A stretch of DNA of 64,000 nt. Source: Burkholderia sp. MS389 (GTDB taxonomy: Bacteria; Pseudomonadota; Gammaproteobacteria; Burkholderiales; Burkholderiaceae). Both the position numbers and the translations under genes were made by a program. The DNA lies in contig NZ_CP045995.1 in the NCBI RefSeq assembly GCF_016899425.1, positions 1,116,001 to 1,180,000 of the forward strand. Reading direction: 5' to 3'. Of this stretch, positions 25,235 through 34,242 are shown piece by piece. How positions within the stretch are numbered: the stretch's first letter is position 1; every line of letters begins with the position of its first letter. The notes beneath the pieces were generated by a model that saw nothing but the letters and a program-made list of their open reading frames with translations, was not told the origin of the DNA and did no database searches.

Positions 25235-25462
25235 ATGACCACCCCATTCAAGCTGGGCGACCACGTCCGCTGGAATTCCGAGGCCGGCTACGTGACCGGC
25301 ACGATCATCGCGATCCACACCGCCGACTTCGACTACAAGGGCCATCGCCATCACGCGTCGCCCGACGATCCGCAGTACGAGGTCAAGAGCGACCGGACCG
25401 ACCATGTCGCCGCGCATCGCGGCCGCGTGCTCGAACGGATCGCCGGCAAGGACCGCGCATGA
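25235..25462 (+). CDS. DUF2945 / hypervirulence-associated TUDOR-domain protein
   Basis: A 75-residue protein. KLGDHVRWNSEAGYVTGTIIAIHTADFDYKGHRHHASPDDPQYEVKSDRTDHVAAHRG is the family signature: a small SH3/TUDOR-like beta-barrel followed by the AAHRGR-L end. GGAGG lies 9 bases upstream of the ATG. It overlaps the DUF488 gene by 4 bases, a pairing also expected from co-transcribed small stress-type genes. The family's molecular role is not established. Confidence 0.85.
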   Translation: MTTPFKLGDHVRWNSEAGYVTGTIIAIHTADFDYKGHRHHASPDDPQYEVKSDRTDHVAAHRGRVLERIAGKDRA

Positions 25463-26043
25463 CGCTCCCGTTCTACACGATCGGCCATTCGAACCGCACG
25501 CTCGACGAATTCGTCGGCCTGCTCGATGCGGTCGAGATCACGCTGCTCGCCGATATCCGCAAGATGACGCGTTCGCGCACCAACCCGCAGTTCAACGAAG
25601 CGACGCTGCCCGATACGCTCGCCGCCGCCGACATCGCGTACGAACACATCGCCGAACTCGGCGGCCTGCGCAGCAAGTCGCGCGGCATACCCGACGACGT
25701 CAACGACTTCTGGACGAACCGCAGCTTTCACCGCTACGCGGATTACGCGCTGTCGCCCGAATTTCACGCGGGCCTCGACCGACTGATCGCCCAGGGGCAC
25801 GAGCAGCGCTGCGCGATCATGTGTTCGGAAGCCGTGTGGTGGCGCTGTCATCGACGCATCGTGTCCGACTACCTGATCGCGCGCGGCGAAACGGTACTGC
25901 ACATCATGGGGCGCAACCGCGTGGAACCCGCGCGGCTCACGGCCGGCGCAGTCGTCCGGCCCGACGGCACGATCGTCTACCCAAATGTCGACGACGACCA
26001 CGGCAGCGCCGCGCGAGCGAAAGACGCCCCACCGGACGCGTGA
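25459..26043 (+). CDS. DUF488 family protein
   Basis: A 194-residue protein with the conserved YTIGHSNRTLDEFVGLLDAVEITLLADIRKMTRSRTNPQFN start, AYEHIAELGGLRSK, and the cysteine-containing CAIMCSEAVWWRCHRRIVSDYL. These are diagnostic for DUF488. The Cys/Trp-Arg-Cys-His cluster looks like a ligand-binding or catalytic site, but the activity is unknown. Translationally coupled to the upstream DUF2945 gene (ATGA). Confidence 0.88.
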   Translation: MTLPFYTIGHSNRTLDEFVGLLDAVEITLLADIRKMTRSRTNPQFNEATLPDTLAAADIAYEHIAELGGLRSKSRGIPDDVNDFWTNRSFHRYADYALSPEFHAGLDRLIAQGHEQRCAIMCSEAVWWRCHRRIVSDYLIARGETVLHIMGRNRVEPARLTAGAVVRPDGTIVYPNVDDDHGSAARAKDAPPDA

Positions 26044-26163
26044 CATCGCGCGCGCCCCGCGCCGGCTTCCGGCGGCCGCCATCCTGCATTACCATCGTGC
26101 GGGCACCCCGCCCGCGCTTCTCCGGCAGCGGGCCCCCCCCGCCACCTCTTCCGTTGCGCACCG

Positions 26164-26901
26164 ATGCTCGCTCTCATCATCGTCGCCGGCCTCTGGGCCG
26201 GCCTGCAGAACGCCCTCGCGGGCGGCGGTTCGTTCGTCACGCTGCCCGCGCTGATCGTGTCGGGCATGTCGCCGCTCGCAGCCAACATCACGTCGACGGT
26301 CGCGCTGTTCCCCGGCCAGGTCACGACGGGCTGGGCGAGCCGAAACATGGTGAGCGGCGTGGGCAAGCTGCCGTTTCGCGCACTGTTCGCGATCAGCGTG
26401 GCCGGCGGCGCGCTCGGCGGCCTGCTGCTGCTGAAAACGCCGTCGTCGATCTTCTCGCACCTGGTGCCGTGGCTCGTGCTGTTCGCGACGGTCGTGTTCG
26501 CGTGGGGCAGTTTCTTTCGCAAACCGGGCGCCGGCGTGCAACATCTCGGCCCCGTCGCGGCCGGGGTCGCGCAGTTCCTGATCGCGATCTACGGCGGCTA
26601 CTTCGGCGGCGGCATCGGGTTCCTGATGATGGCCGCGCTGACGATGGCCGGCCTGCCGCCGCGTCACGCGATGTCGACGAAGAATGCGCTCGCGGGCGTG
26701 ATGAACGCATCGGCCGTCGTGCTGTTCGTCACGTCGCCACACCTGCACTGGCGTGAGGCGATCGCGCTCGGCGCCGGCGCCATCGTCGGCGGCCTGCTCG
26801 GCGCATGGGCGCTGCATCGCGTGAACGAACGCGTGCTGCGCATCGCGATCGTCTGCATCGGCGCGCTGCTGACCGTCGGGTTGTTCGTCAAGCCGATCTG
26901 A
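26164..26901 (+). CDS. TSUP (TauE/SafE) family permease
   Basis: A 245-residue inner-membrane protein with seven to eight hydrophobic segments. GLQNALAGGGSFVTLPALIVSGMSPLAANITSTVALFPG and FGGGIGFLMMAALTMAGLPPRHAMSTKNALAGVMN are the two repeated signature halves of the TSUP family. Members export or import sulfite, sulfoacetate, hypotaurine and other organosulfur or carboxylate anions; nothing here identifies the substrate. It stands alone with 120 bp upstream. Confidence 0.87.
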   Translation: MLALIIVAGLWAGLQNALAGGGSFVTLPALIVSGMSPLAANITSTVALFPGQVTTGWASRNMVSGVGKLPFRALFAISVAGGALGGLLLLKTPSSIFSHLVPWLVLFATVVFAWGSFFRKPGAGVQHLGPVAAGVAQFLIAIYGGYFGGGIGFLMMAALTMAGLPPRHAMSTKNALAGVMNASAVVLFVTSPHLHWREAIALGAGAIVGGLLGAWALHRVNERVLRIAIVCIGALLTVGLFVKPI

Positions 26902-26949
26902 CGCACGCACGCCGTTGCCGCGGCAGCCGGTCCGGCCCGGCGTGCACGT

Positions 26950-27528
26950 TCAGCCGAACGGCCGCACGCCGATCAGCGGGCCGTGCAGGAATCGCGCGAA
27001 CACAGCCCACGCGACGAGGCCGGCCGCCACGGCCGCGACGTCGCCGGCCAGTGCGCCGGCCGGATAGCGGACACCGTCGCGGCGATCCCGCGCACGCGAC
27101 ACGACAAAATCGACGATCGACCACACGAAGAACGCGCCGAACAGCACGACCGCGTGCACGGTGCCGTTCACGAGGAGGTGCGCGACCGCCCAGACCATCA
27201 CGCCGGCCAGCATCGGATGCCCGACGAGCGTCTTGATCCGGTTGCGCGGCACGTACGACGCGGCGATCAGCACGAACGCGACCGCGGTCAGCATGCCCGT
27301 CAGGTGACGCACGCCGACCGGCGACACCCACAGCAGCGTCGCGCCCGCGCGCGCGAGCCCGTACCCCCAGACGATCAGCGCGAAGCCGACGATCGACGCG
27401 ATCGCGTAACCGCCCTTCCAGCCCTTCTCGCCGATCCGCTCGATCGTCGCGGACCGCCAGCCGTCGGCGACGATCCGGATCGAATGCACACCGAGGAAGA
27501 TCGCTAAACCGAGAATCAGGACGAGCAT
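26950..27528 (-). CDS. NnrU family membrane protein
   Basis: A 192-residue protein with about six membrane helices. MLVLILGLAIFLGVHSIRIVAD, ASYVPRNRIKTLVGHPMLAGVMVWAVAHLLVNGTVHAVVLFGAFFVWSIVDFVV is the NnrU signature, related to isoprenylcysteine methyltransferase-like membrane domains. NnrU was linked to nitrite/NO reduction in some proteobacteria, but no denitrification genes are nearby. Start ATG 27528. Confidence 0.85.
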   Translation of the reverse strand: MLVLILGLAIFLGVHSIRIVADGWRSATIERIGEKGWKGGYAIASIVGFALIVWGYGLARAGATLLWVSPVGVRHLTGMLTAVAFVLIAASYVPRNRIKTLVGHPMLAGVMVWAVAHLLVNGTVHAVVLFGAFFVWSIVDFVVSRARDRRDGVRYPAGALAGDVAAVAAGLVAWAVFARFLHGPLIGVRPFG

Positions 27529-27830
27529 CGGCTGTCTCCGTCTGGAATGATGAGTGGGGAAGCGTTCCGCGCGGCGTCGGGTGCGCCGTTCGCGAGGCCG
27601 GCGGCGAGGCCGGCGCGGGTCGCGCGACGCATGGGCACAACCCGCGCCGATCATAAACGCCGGGGCCGCCGTTGTGAAGCATGCAGGACGTGCGGTGCGT
27701 CAAGCTCGATGCATGCGTGCGCCGGATCGTGCGGGCACATAGGCCGCGCAGCGTGCTGGTCGGCCGCGACGGGCGCGCCTGAAAGTAAGGAAAGCGAAAA
27801 TCGCGAGGCGGTCGCTTCTCGTGATCGGGA
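27529..27830. other. Intergenic region, nothing recognised
   Basis: About 300 bp between two leftward genes (NnrU and the TfoX-like protein). Apparent open frames on the plus strand run into and mirror the TfoX-like gene's repetitive tail. A promoter for nnrU is expected here, but I see no convincing hexamers. Confidence 0.4.
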
Positions 27831-28442
27831 CTACGCCTGCTTGCGCTTCGCCGCGGGTTTCGGTGCCGGCGCGGGCGACGATTTCGATGCCGGTTTTGCT
27901 GTCTGCGCCGACGCCGGTTTCGCTGCTGCTTTCGCCGCGGGCTTCGTTTTCCGTGCCGACGCGGGTTTCGTTACCGATTTCGTCGCAGGCTTCGCCACCG
28001 GTTTCGCTGCACGTTTCGACGCGACCTTCGATGCCGCTTTCGGTGCAGCCTTCGCGCCCGCTCTGGACACAGTCTCCGACGCCGCCTTCGCCTTGCGCTT
28101 CGGGGTCCCGGCCAGCAGCGCCGCGCGATACGCGCCGCGGCACCAGTCGAACAGCGTGCCCGCATCCTCGAGCACGTCGGCCGGCGTTTCGTAATAGCCC
28201 TCGAGCGAGACGGTGCGCGTGGGCCTCGCATACGAGAACGGCCCCATCCCCGCCGCGACGAACGCCGGGCGGTTCACGTCGTCCACCCGCAGGAACAGCG
28301 ACCCGCGCGACATGAAGCCGAACATCACGCCGTCGAGCCGCAACGCCGCACCGCTGAAGAACCGTACAACGGCGACCGTGCCGAGCGGCGCAAGCTGATA
28401 CGCGATTTCCTCGCCGTGCGCCTTCTCCGACTGCCAGCTCAT
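27831..28442 (-). CDS. TfoX N-terminal-domain protein with a Lys/Ala/Pro-rich histone-like tail
   Basis: A 203-residue protein. Residues 1-110 are a TfoX_N domain (EEIAYQLAPLGTVAVVRFFSGAALRLDGVMFGFMSRGSLFLRVDD, then SYARPTRTVSLEGYYETPADVLED). From about residue 115 to the end there is a low-complexity, strongly basic tail of AKAAPKAASK/KPAAKPATK-type units, like histone H1 or PhaF/AlgP tails. Such tails usually bind DNA non-specifically. I used the ATG at 28442, which overlaps the upstream stop. The tail's repetitive DNA is prone to length variation. Confidence 0.8.
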   Translation of the reverse strand: MSWQSEKAHGEEIAYQLAPLGTVAVVRFFSGAALRLDGVMFGFMSRGSLFLRVDDVNRPAFVAAGMGPFSYARPTRTVSLEGYYETPADVLEDAGTLFDWCRGAYRAALLAGTPKRKAKAASETVSRAGAKAAPKAASKVASKRAAKPVAKPATKSVTKPASARKTKPAAKAAAKPASAQTAKPASKSSPAPAPKPAAKRKQA

Positions 28443-29548
28443 GCGGGCACCTCGCAGCGCTGCGTCCATGCATCGAGCTCGGCCGCGTCGACACCGACGG
28501 CCGCCGCGCTCTCGCGAATCTGCCGCCACGTCGCGCGGTCGACCGGAATGCCGGTCGTGCCGCGTGCGGCGCGGCTCGCCTCTTCAGGTTCGCCCGGCAT
28601 CTGCACCGGCGTATCGCCGGCCTGCGGCGACGCCTTCGCCCACGCGACGAACGCATCGGCTTCGCGTTCGGCATCGGCCGCGTCGAACGCTTTCGGATCG
28701 ATCAGCACCGACAGCATCCCGTTGACGATCGCGCTCGTCTTCTGCAGCGTATCGCCGTACGTCGTATGCCCGCCCACGAGCGCGCCACCGAAAATCTCGC
28801 ACATCGCCGCAAGCGCATATCCCTTGTGCAGCCCGAACGGCAGCAGCGCGCCGAACGGCTGCTCGTGCATCACGGCCGGATCGTCGGTCGGCTCGCCGCG
28901 ATGGTCGATCAGCGACCCGGCCGGCACGCGCTTGCGCTGGTTGTACGCGACCCGCGTCTTGCCGTACGCGATCGCGCTCGTCGCGAAATCGAGCAGCAGC
29001 GGCGGCTTGCCCGCACGCGGATACGCGGCGCAGAACGGGTTCGTGCCGAAACGCGGATCGGTGCCGTGCAGCGGTGCGACCAGCAGGTCGCCCGGCACGT
29101 TGACGAAATGGAACGACACGAGCCCCGAGCGCGCGCACTGCTCGGCCCAGTGCCCGATACGGCCGAGGTGATGGACGTCGCGCAGCCCGATCGCGCAGAT
29201 GCCCATGCGCCGTGCGCGTTCGATCCCTTCGACCATCGCCTCGAACGCGATCACCTGGCCGAAGCCGCGCCCGCCGTCGATCGTCAGCACCGCGCCGCCG
29301 TCGCGGACGATCGACGCGTGCGCGTTCAGCTGCAACTGCCCTTCCCGCCACGACGCGACGTAATTCGGGATCATCCCGATCCCGTGCGAATCGTGGCCCG
29401 CGAGATTCGCGCCGACCAGGTGATCGGCGACGAGCGTCGCCTCGCGCGGATTGCTGCCGGCCCGTTCCCAGAGTGCCGCGACGAATGCATGCAGCGGTTC
29501 GGCGCGCATGCGCAGCGGTTCGGTATCGGGCGTCGGCAGTGCGGTCAT
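28439..29548 (-). CDS. Ldh2-family malate/lactate/ureidoglycolate dehydrogenase
   Basis: A 369-residue NAD(P)-dependent oxidoreductase of the type 2 (non-Rossmann) malate/L-lactate dehydrogenase family. Marks are LVGANLAGHDSHGIGMIPNYV, RDVHHLGRIGHWAEQCA, HGTDPRFGTNPFCAAYP and LPFGLHKGYALAAMCEIFGGALVG, including the conserved His of the GHDSHG loop. Start taken at the ATG at 29548 with GGAG about 9 bases upstream; a start at 29584 adds 12 unlikely residues. Substrate could be a 2-hydroxy acid or delta-1-piperideine-2-carboxylate. Coupled to the TfoX-like gene. Confidence 0.83.
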   Translation of the reverse strand: MTALPTPDTEPLRMRAEPLHAFVAALWERAGSNPREATLVADHLVGANLAGHDSHGIGMIPNYVASWREGQLQLNAHASIVRDGGAVLTIDGGRGFGQVIAFEAMVEGIERARRMGICAIGLRDVHHLGRIGHWAEQCARSGLVSFHFVNVPGDLLVAPLHGTDPRFGTNPFCAAYPRAGKPPLLLDFATSAIAYGKTRVAYNQRKRVPAGSLIDHRGEPTDDPAVMHEQPFGALLPFGLHKGYALAAMCEIFGGALVGGHTTYGDTLQKTSAIVNGMLSVLIDPKAFDAADAEREADAFVAWAKASPQAGDTPVQMPGEPEEASRAARGTTGIPVDRATWRQIRESAAAVGVDAAELDAWTQRCEVPA

Positions 29549-29608
29549 CGGCAACACTCCATCCAGTCGGTTCGGGTCGGGCAATCGGTTCGTCGAACGC
29601 TGCGACGC

Positions 29609-31063
29609 TCAGCGCGCGGTCGCGATCACGTCGGCCACCGCCGCCGTGAGCTTCTTCGCGTACGGCACGTGCAGGAACTCGTTCGGGCCGTGCGCGTTCG
29701 ACTTCGGCCCGAGCACGCCGCACACCATGAATTGCGCGGCGGGGAAGCCTTCCTGCAGCACGTTCATCAGCGGGATCGTGCCGCCGAGGCCCATGTACGC
29801 GCAGTCGGCGCCGAAGTGGCGGCGCGACGCGGCGTCGAGCGACGACGCGAGCCACGGCGCGAGATCCGGCGCGCTCCAGCCCGTCGCCGCGCCCGCGTCC
29901 GGCTTGAACGTGACCTTCGCGTTGTACGGCGGATCGAGTTCGAGCAGTTCCTTCAACTGCTGCACGGCCTGCGCGGCGTCGACGAGCGGCGGCAGCCGCA
30001 GCGACAGCTTGAACGCGGTGCGCGGACGCAGCACGTTGCCCGCATCGGCGAGCGCCGGCATGCCGGCCGCGCCCGTCACCGACAGCGACGGACGCCACGT
30101 CGAATTCAGCAGCGCCTCGCGCGGATCGGTCGTGGTCGGCAGCACGGGCTTGCCGTCCTGGCCGCACGCCCAGGGCAGCCCCTTCCACACCGTGTCGCCG
30201 AGAATCGCGGCGGCCGCTTCGGCTTCGCGCACGCGGCTCGACGGAATCTCGCAATGGAACGCGCCCGGCAGCAGGTTGCCGTTCTTCGCGTCTTCGAGGC
30301 GTTCGAACAACTGGCGCATCACGCGGAAGCTCGACGGCGCGATGCCGCCGTACACGCCCGAGTGGATGCCTTCTTCCAGCACCTCGACCTGCAGGTCGCC
30401 GGACACGAGGCCGCGCAGCGACGTGGTGAGCCACATCTGGTCGTAGTTGCCGGCGCCCGAATCGAGGCACACGACGAGCGATACCTGGCCGAGCCGGTCG
30501 CGCAATGCGTCGACGTACGGCAGCAGGTCGTAGCTGCCCGACTCTTCGCAGGTCTCGATCAGGCCGACGCAGCGCGGCCGCTCGATGCCCTGCTCGTCGA
30601 GCGCGCCGAGCGCCGCGAGGCTCGCGTAGATCGCATAGCCGTCGTCCGCGCCGCCGCGGCCGTACAGCTTGCCGTTCTCGAATTTCGGCGTCCACGGGCC
30701 GAGATCCGCGCGCCAGCCGTCGAATTCGGGCTGCTTGTCGAGGTGGCCGTACAGCAGGATCGTGTCGGTGCTGCCCGAACGCGTGGCCGGCGACTCGAAG
30801 AAGATCACCGGCGTGCGGCCCGGCAGACGCACGATTTCGAGCTTCAGGCCCTTCACCGGCTGGCGTTCGGCCCACTGCGCGGCGTCGGTGACGACGCGTT
30901 CGAGATATCCGCGCTTCGCCCAGTCGGGGTCGAATGCGGGACTCTTCGCGGGAATCGCGATGTAGTCGGTCAGTGCGTGGAGGATTTCATCGTTCCACTT
31001 GCGCTCGATGAAGGTAACGAGCTTGTCATGGTCGAGGACGGGGGTAGTGTCGACGGAAGTCAT
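29609..31063 (-). CDS. M20-family metallopeptidase/amidohydrolase
   Basis: A 484-residue enzyme. Zinc ligands of the M20 family appear in order: LLYGHLDKQPEFDGW (His, Asp), GRGGADDGYAIYASLAAL (bridging Asp), GLIETCEESGSYDL (catalytic Glu plus ligand Glu), CLDSGA (Asp) and AHGPNEFLHVPYAKKL (final His). The inserted dimerisation domain is present. It resembles carnosinase/CNDP-like dipeptidases more than ArgE. It sits 60 bp upstream of the Ldh2 gene on the same strand, perhaps in one transcript. Confidence 0.87.
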   Translation of the reverse strand: MTSVDTTPVLDHDKLVTFIERKWNDEILHALTDYIAIPAKSPAFDPDWAKRGYLERVVTDAAQWAERQPVKGLKLEIVRLPGRTPVIFFESPATRSGSTDTILLYGHLDKQPEFDGWRADLGPWTPKFENGKLYGRGGADDGYAIYASLAALGALDEQGIERPRCVGLIETCEESGSYDLLPYVDALRDRLGQVSLVVCLDSGAGNYDQMWLTTSLRGLVSGDLQVEVLEEGIHSGVYGGIAPSSFRVMRQLFERLEDAKNGNLLPGAFHCEIPSSRVREAEAAAAILGDTVWKGLPWACGQDGKPVLPTTTDPREALLNSTWRPSLSVTGAAGMPALADAGNVLRPRTAFKLSLRLPPLVDAAQAVQQLKELLELDPPYNAKVTFKPDAGAATGWSAPDLAPWLASSLDAASRRHFGADCAYMGLGGTIPLMNVLQEGFPAAQFMVCGVLGPKSNAHGPNEFLHVPYAKKLTAAVADVIATAR

Positions 31064-31141
31064 GGTGGGGGTGCCTGGATCGGGCTGACGAAAATCCAGA
31101 TCATACGCCGATGCTCCCCCGCCGGCGCCCCTCCTGGCCGT

Positions 31142-32212
31142 TCAGCCAGCCGTCGGAAACGCGTCGCGCAGCCCGGCCGCGCACGCGAGTGCGTCGCGCC
31201 ACAGGCGCTGCGTCAATTCACCGGCATCCTCTTCGCGCGCGAGCGCCGCGGCCTCGCCCGACCACAGCAGCGAGAAATCGTCGCGGCCCTGCCGCTCGAA
31301 CGCGCCGCGCAGCGGATCGACCGCGGCCGTCGCGAGCGGAAACGCCGGCGCGAGCGCACTCATCGGCCCCTGTTCGCGCATGAAGCGCGTCAGCAGCCCG
31401 CGTGCGGGGCGGCCCGTGTACAGGTTCGTGATGCGTGTGCCGTCGTCGCGGGCGGCGCGCACGGCCGCGCGATGTTGCGCCGAGCGGCCGGCCTGCGGCG
31501 TCAGCAGGTAGCCGGTGCCGATCTGCACCGCGCGGGCGCCGAGCGCGAACGCGGCCGCGATGCCGCGCCCGTCGGCGATCGCACCGGCTGCGATCACCGG
31601 CGCGCGTACTGCATCGACGATCTGCGGCAGCAACGCGAACAGGCCCGGTTGCGCGTGGATATCGTCGGTCAGGAACATTCCGCGATGGCCGCCGGCCTCC
31701 GCGCCCTGCGCGACGATCGCGTCGACGCCGCGCGCATCGAGCCAGCGCGCCTCCTCGACGGTCGTCGCGGACGACACCACCTGCGCGCCCGTGCGACGCA
31801 CGCGGTCGAGCAGCGCGTCGTCCGGCAGTCCGAAATGGAAGCTCACGACGGCCGGCCGCAGTTCCTCGACGACCGCGCACATCGCATCGTCGAACGGCGC
31901 GCGGCCGGGGCCGCCTTTCACGTCGGCCGGGTCGAGCCCGGCTTCCGCGTAGTAGCCGGCGAGCGCCGCGCGCCAGCGCGCGTCGACCTCGGCATCGGGC
32001 GCGGGCAACGCATGGCAGAAGAAATTCACATTGAACGGCGCGGCCGTGCGCGCACGGATCGCCGCGATCTCGTCGCGCAACTGCTGCGGGCCGAGCGCCG
32101 CGCACGCGAGCGAACCGAGCCCGCCGGCTTCGCACACGGCGATCGCGAGCGGGCTCAGCGAGCCCACCATCGGGGCCTGGATCAGCGGCAAACGGGAAGG
32201 CAGCATCGTCAT
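31142..32212 (-). CDS. Nitronate monooxygenase (NMO/NPD family), second copy
   Basis: A 356-residue FMN-binding TIM barrel. LPLIQAPMVGSLSPLAIAVCEAGGLGSLACAAL, VSFHFGLPDDALLDRVRRTG, AIVAQGAEAGGHRGMF (conserved GGHRG) and FALGARAVQIGTGYLLTPQAG mark a class I nitronate monooxygenase; it is only distantly like the copy at 10657. I placed the start at 32212, where AAGG lies 6 bases upstream, although ATGs at 32218 and 32206 also fit. It detoxifies nitronates such as propionate 3-nitronate. Confidence 0.87.
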   Translation of the reverse strand: MTMLPSRLPLIQAPMVGSLSPLAIAVCEAGGLGSLACAALGPQQLRDEIAAIRARTAAPFNVNFFCHALPAPDAEVDARWRAALAGYYAEAGLDPADVKGGPGRAPFDDAMCAVVEELRPAVVSFHFGLPDDALLDRVRRTGAQVVSSATTVEEARWLDARGVDAIVAQGAEAGGHRGMFLTDDIHAQPGLFALLPQIVDAVRAPVIAAGAIADGRGIAAAFALGARAVQIGTGYLLTPQAGRSAQHRAAVRAARDDGTRITNLYTGRPARGLLTRFMREQGPMSALAPAFPLATAAVDPLRGAFERQGRDDFSLLWSGEAAALAREEDAGELTQRLWRDALACAAGLRDAFPTAG

Positions 32213-32297
32213 CGGCATCCTTGTTCGGAATGAGTGGCCGTCGCCACACCAGTGGTTCTTTTCTTCGTCGCGCCCGAGCGATGCCGCCCGGCGCCGG

Positions 32298-33260
32298 CTA
32301 CGTGCCACCGCGATCCATCCCGCGCCGGTACGCGGCCGGGCTCGTCGCCGCGACGCGCCGGAAATGCCGGCGCAGCGATTCCTCGGAACCGAACCCCGCG
32401 CGCGCCGCGACCTGCGCAAGCGACAACGCGGGCTGCGCTTCGAGCATGTCCTTCGCGACGTTCACGCGTTCGCGGATCAGCCATGCGAGCGGCGACATCC
32501 CGGTCGCATCCGCGAACTGACGCTGCAGCGTGCGCGTGCTCATCGCGGCCTGCGCGGCGAGCGACGCGAGCGTGTGCGGCTCGGCCGCATGCGCGCGCAT
32601 CCAGTCGATCAGCTTCGCGAGCCGGTCGGTGCCGCCCGGTGCGACCGGACGCGGCACGAACTGCGCCTGCCCGCCGTCGCGGTGCGGCGGCAGCACGAGG
32701 CGCTGCGCGACGCGGTTCGCGATCGCGCCGCCGTGATCGCGGCGCACCAGATGCAGCAGCATGTCGAGCCCCGCCGCCGAACCGGCCGACGTGACGATCT
32801 GTCCTTCGTCGACGTACAGCGCATCGGGATTCACGCGCAGCGCCGGATAACGCGCCTGCAAGCGCTCCGCATATCGCCAGTGCGTCGTCACGGTGAGACC
32901 GTCGAGCACGCCTGCCGCCGCCAGCACGAACACGCCCGAACAGATCGAGCAGAGCCGCGCGCCGCGCCGATGCGCGGCCCGCAGTTTCTTCAGCAACGGC
33001 TCGGGCGGCAGTTCGTCCGGATCGCGCCAGCCGGGAATCACGATGGTGTCCGCGCGATCGAGCGTCGCGAGCCGGTACGGCGCGGCAACGGTGATGCCGC
33101 CCGCCGCGCGCACGGGCCCCGGCTCGCTCGCGCATACCGCGAAGCGATACCAGTCGACGCCGAGTTCGGGGCGCTCGAGCGCGAACAGTTCGACCACGCA
33201 GCCGAATTCGAACGTGCAGAGACGATCGTAGGCGAGCGCGACGACGAGATGATTATGCAT
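32298..33260 (-). CDS. GlxA/FtrA-type AraC-family regulator
   Basis: A 320-residue protein with an N-terminal DJ-1/PfpI-like domain (VIPGWRD, ARLCSICSGVFVLAAAGVLDGLTVTTHW with the nucleophile-elbow Cys) and a C-terminal AraC double HTH (SLAAQAAMSTRTLQRQFADATGMSPLAWLIRERV, then LAQVAARAGFGSEESLRRHFRRV). Such regulators often control catabolic operons divergent from or next to them. It is divergent from the rhodanese gene at 33391, which may be a target. Confidence 0.87.
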   Translation of the reverse strand: MHNHLVVALAYDRLCTFEFGCVVELFALERPELGVDWYRFAVCASEPGPVRAAGGITVAAPYRLATLDRADTIVIPGWRDPDELPPEPLLKKLRAAHRRGARLCSICSGVFVLAAAGVLDGLTVTTHWRYAERLQARYPALRVNPDALYVDEGQIVTSAGSAAGLDMLLHLVRRDHGGAIANRVAQRLVLPPHRDGGQAQFVPRPVAPGGTDRLAKLIDWMRAHAAEPHTLASLAAQAAMSTRTLQRQFADATGMSPLAWLIRERVNVAKDMLEAQPALSLAQVAARAGFGSEESLRRHFRRVAATSPAAYRRGMDRGGT

Positions 33261-33390
33261 GGCGCGATGTTACCGGAACTTGTCGATCGCGCCACTGCCG
33301 CGAAGCGAGCCGAACCGCGATACTGCCCTTCATTGCGGCGCGTTCCGTGCCCGCTCGGTTCCGTACCCGCTCAACCAGGAGAGCCCGACC

Positions 33391-33810
33391 ATGTCCTATG
33401 TCACCGACGTCCCCGCCGCCGACAGCCGCGCCGCGCTCGCGCATTTCGAGGCATCGCTGCGCTTCGAGACCGATTGCTGGGACGTGCACGACGCACTCGC
33501 GTCCGGCACGCCCGATTTCGTGCTGCTCGACGTGCGCGGCGCCGACCCGTTCGCCGCCGGCCACGTGCCCGGCGCGCGCAACCTGCCGCACCGCAAGATC
33601 ATCGAAAGCAAGCTCGCCGGTTATCCGGCCGGCACGCTGTTCGTCGTCTACTGCGCGGGGCCGCACTGCAACGGCGCCGCGCGCGCGGCGATCCGGCTCG
33701 CGCGCCTCGGCCGGCCGGTCAAGCTGATGATCGGCGGCGTGACGGGCTGGCTCGACGAAGGTTTCGCGCTGAGCAACGACGTGCAGCCGGCGGACGCCGA
33801 AGCTGGCTGA
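33391..33810 (+). CDS. Rhodanese-like sulfurtransferase
   Basis: A 139-residue single rhodanese domain: PDFVLLDVRGADPFAAGHVPGARNLPH (CH2A region) and LFVVYCAGPHCNGAARAAIRLARLG with the active-site loop starting at Cys in VVYCAGPHC. A second Cys lies five residues on, giving a possible redox pair. I used the ATG at 33391 (AGGAGAG upstream). It is divergent from the GlxA-type regulator. Confidence 0.87.
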   Translation: MSYVTDVPAADSRAALAHFEASLRFETDCWDVHDALASGTPDFVLLDVRGADPFAAGHVPGARNLPHRKIIESKLAGYPAGTLFVVYCAGPHCNGAARAAIRLARLGRPVKLMIGGVTGWLDEGFALSNDVQPADAEAG

Positions 33811-33900
33811 TCGTCACCAAAAGCGCAACAATCAATTGCCTGCACACGAACGGAAAAAGCGCGACAATCAGCCTCATTGCAGTTCGGACGGAGCAGCACC

Positions 33901-34227
33901 ATGCATGATGAAGTCCTGATTCAACTGGCCGGTTCAGTCGCGGCGATCGCGCTCTATTTCCTGCCGGCCGTCATTGCCGACCGGCGCGGCCGGCACGACA
34001 AGCTGACGATCGCGATGTTCAACGCGCTGTTCGCGTGGACGGGCATCGGCTGGCTGATGACGCTGTACTGGGCGTGCCAGCCGAATCCGCGCACCGACGT
34101 CGCGCAGACGATCCTCGCTAAGCGCCGCGGCGTCAGCATGCGCACCTTCTCGACCGGCCTCGTCGAACGCGTGCAGCGCCGCGTCGCCGCCCAGGAGCAA
34201 TGGGCGGAAAAACAAGGCTGCCGTTAA
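33901..34227 (+). CDS. Superinfection-immunity-like membrane protein
   Basis: A 108-residue protein. Two hydrophobic helices with the conserved ALYFLPAVIADRRGRHDKLTIAMFNALFAWTGIGWLMTLYWAC place it in the Imm_superinfect family, named after the T4 Imm protein, most members being chromosomal and of unknown role. The C-terminal tail is basic and soluble. I started at the ATG at 33901. Just upstream (about 33820-33885) two similar short stretches containing AAAAGCGC-ACAATCA recur. Confidence 0.75.
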   Translation: MHDEVLIQLAGSVAAIALYFLPAVIADRRGRHDKLTIAMFNALFAWTGIGWLMTLYWACQPNPRTDVAQTILAKRRGVSMRTFSTGLVERVQRRVAAQEQWAEKQGCR

Positions 34228-34242
34228 GTCCCTCTTTCCGCT

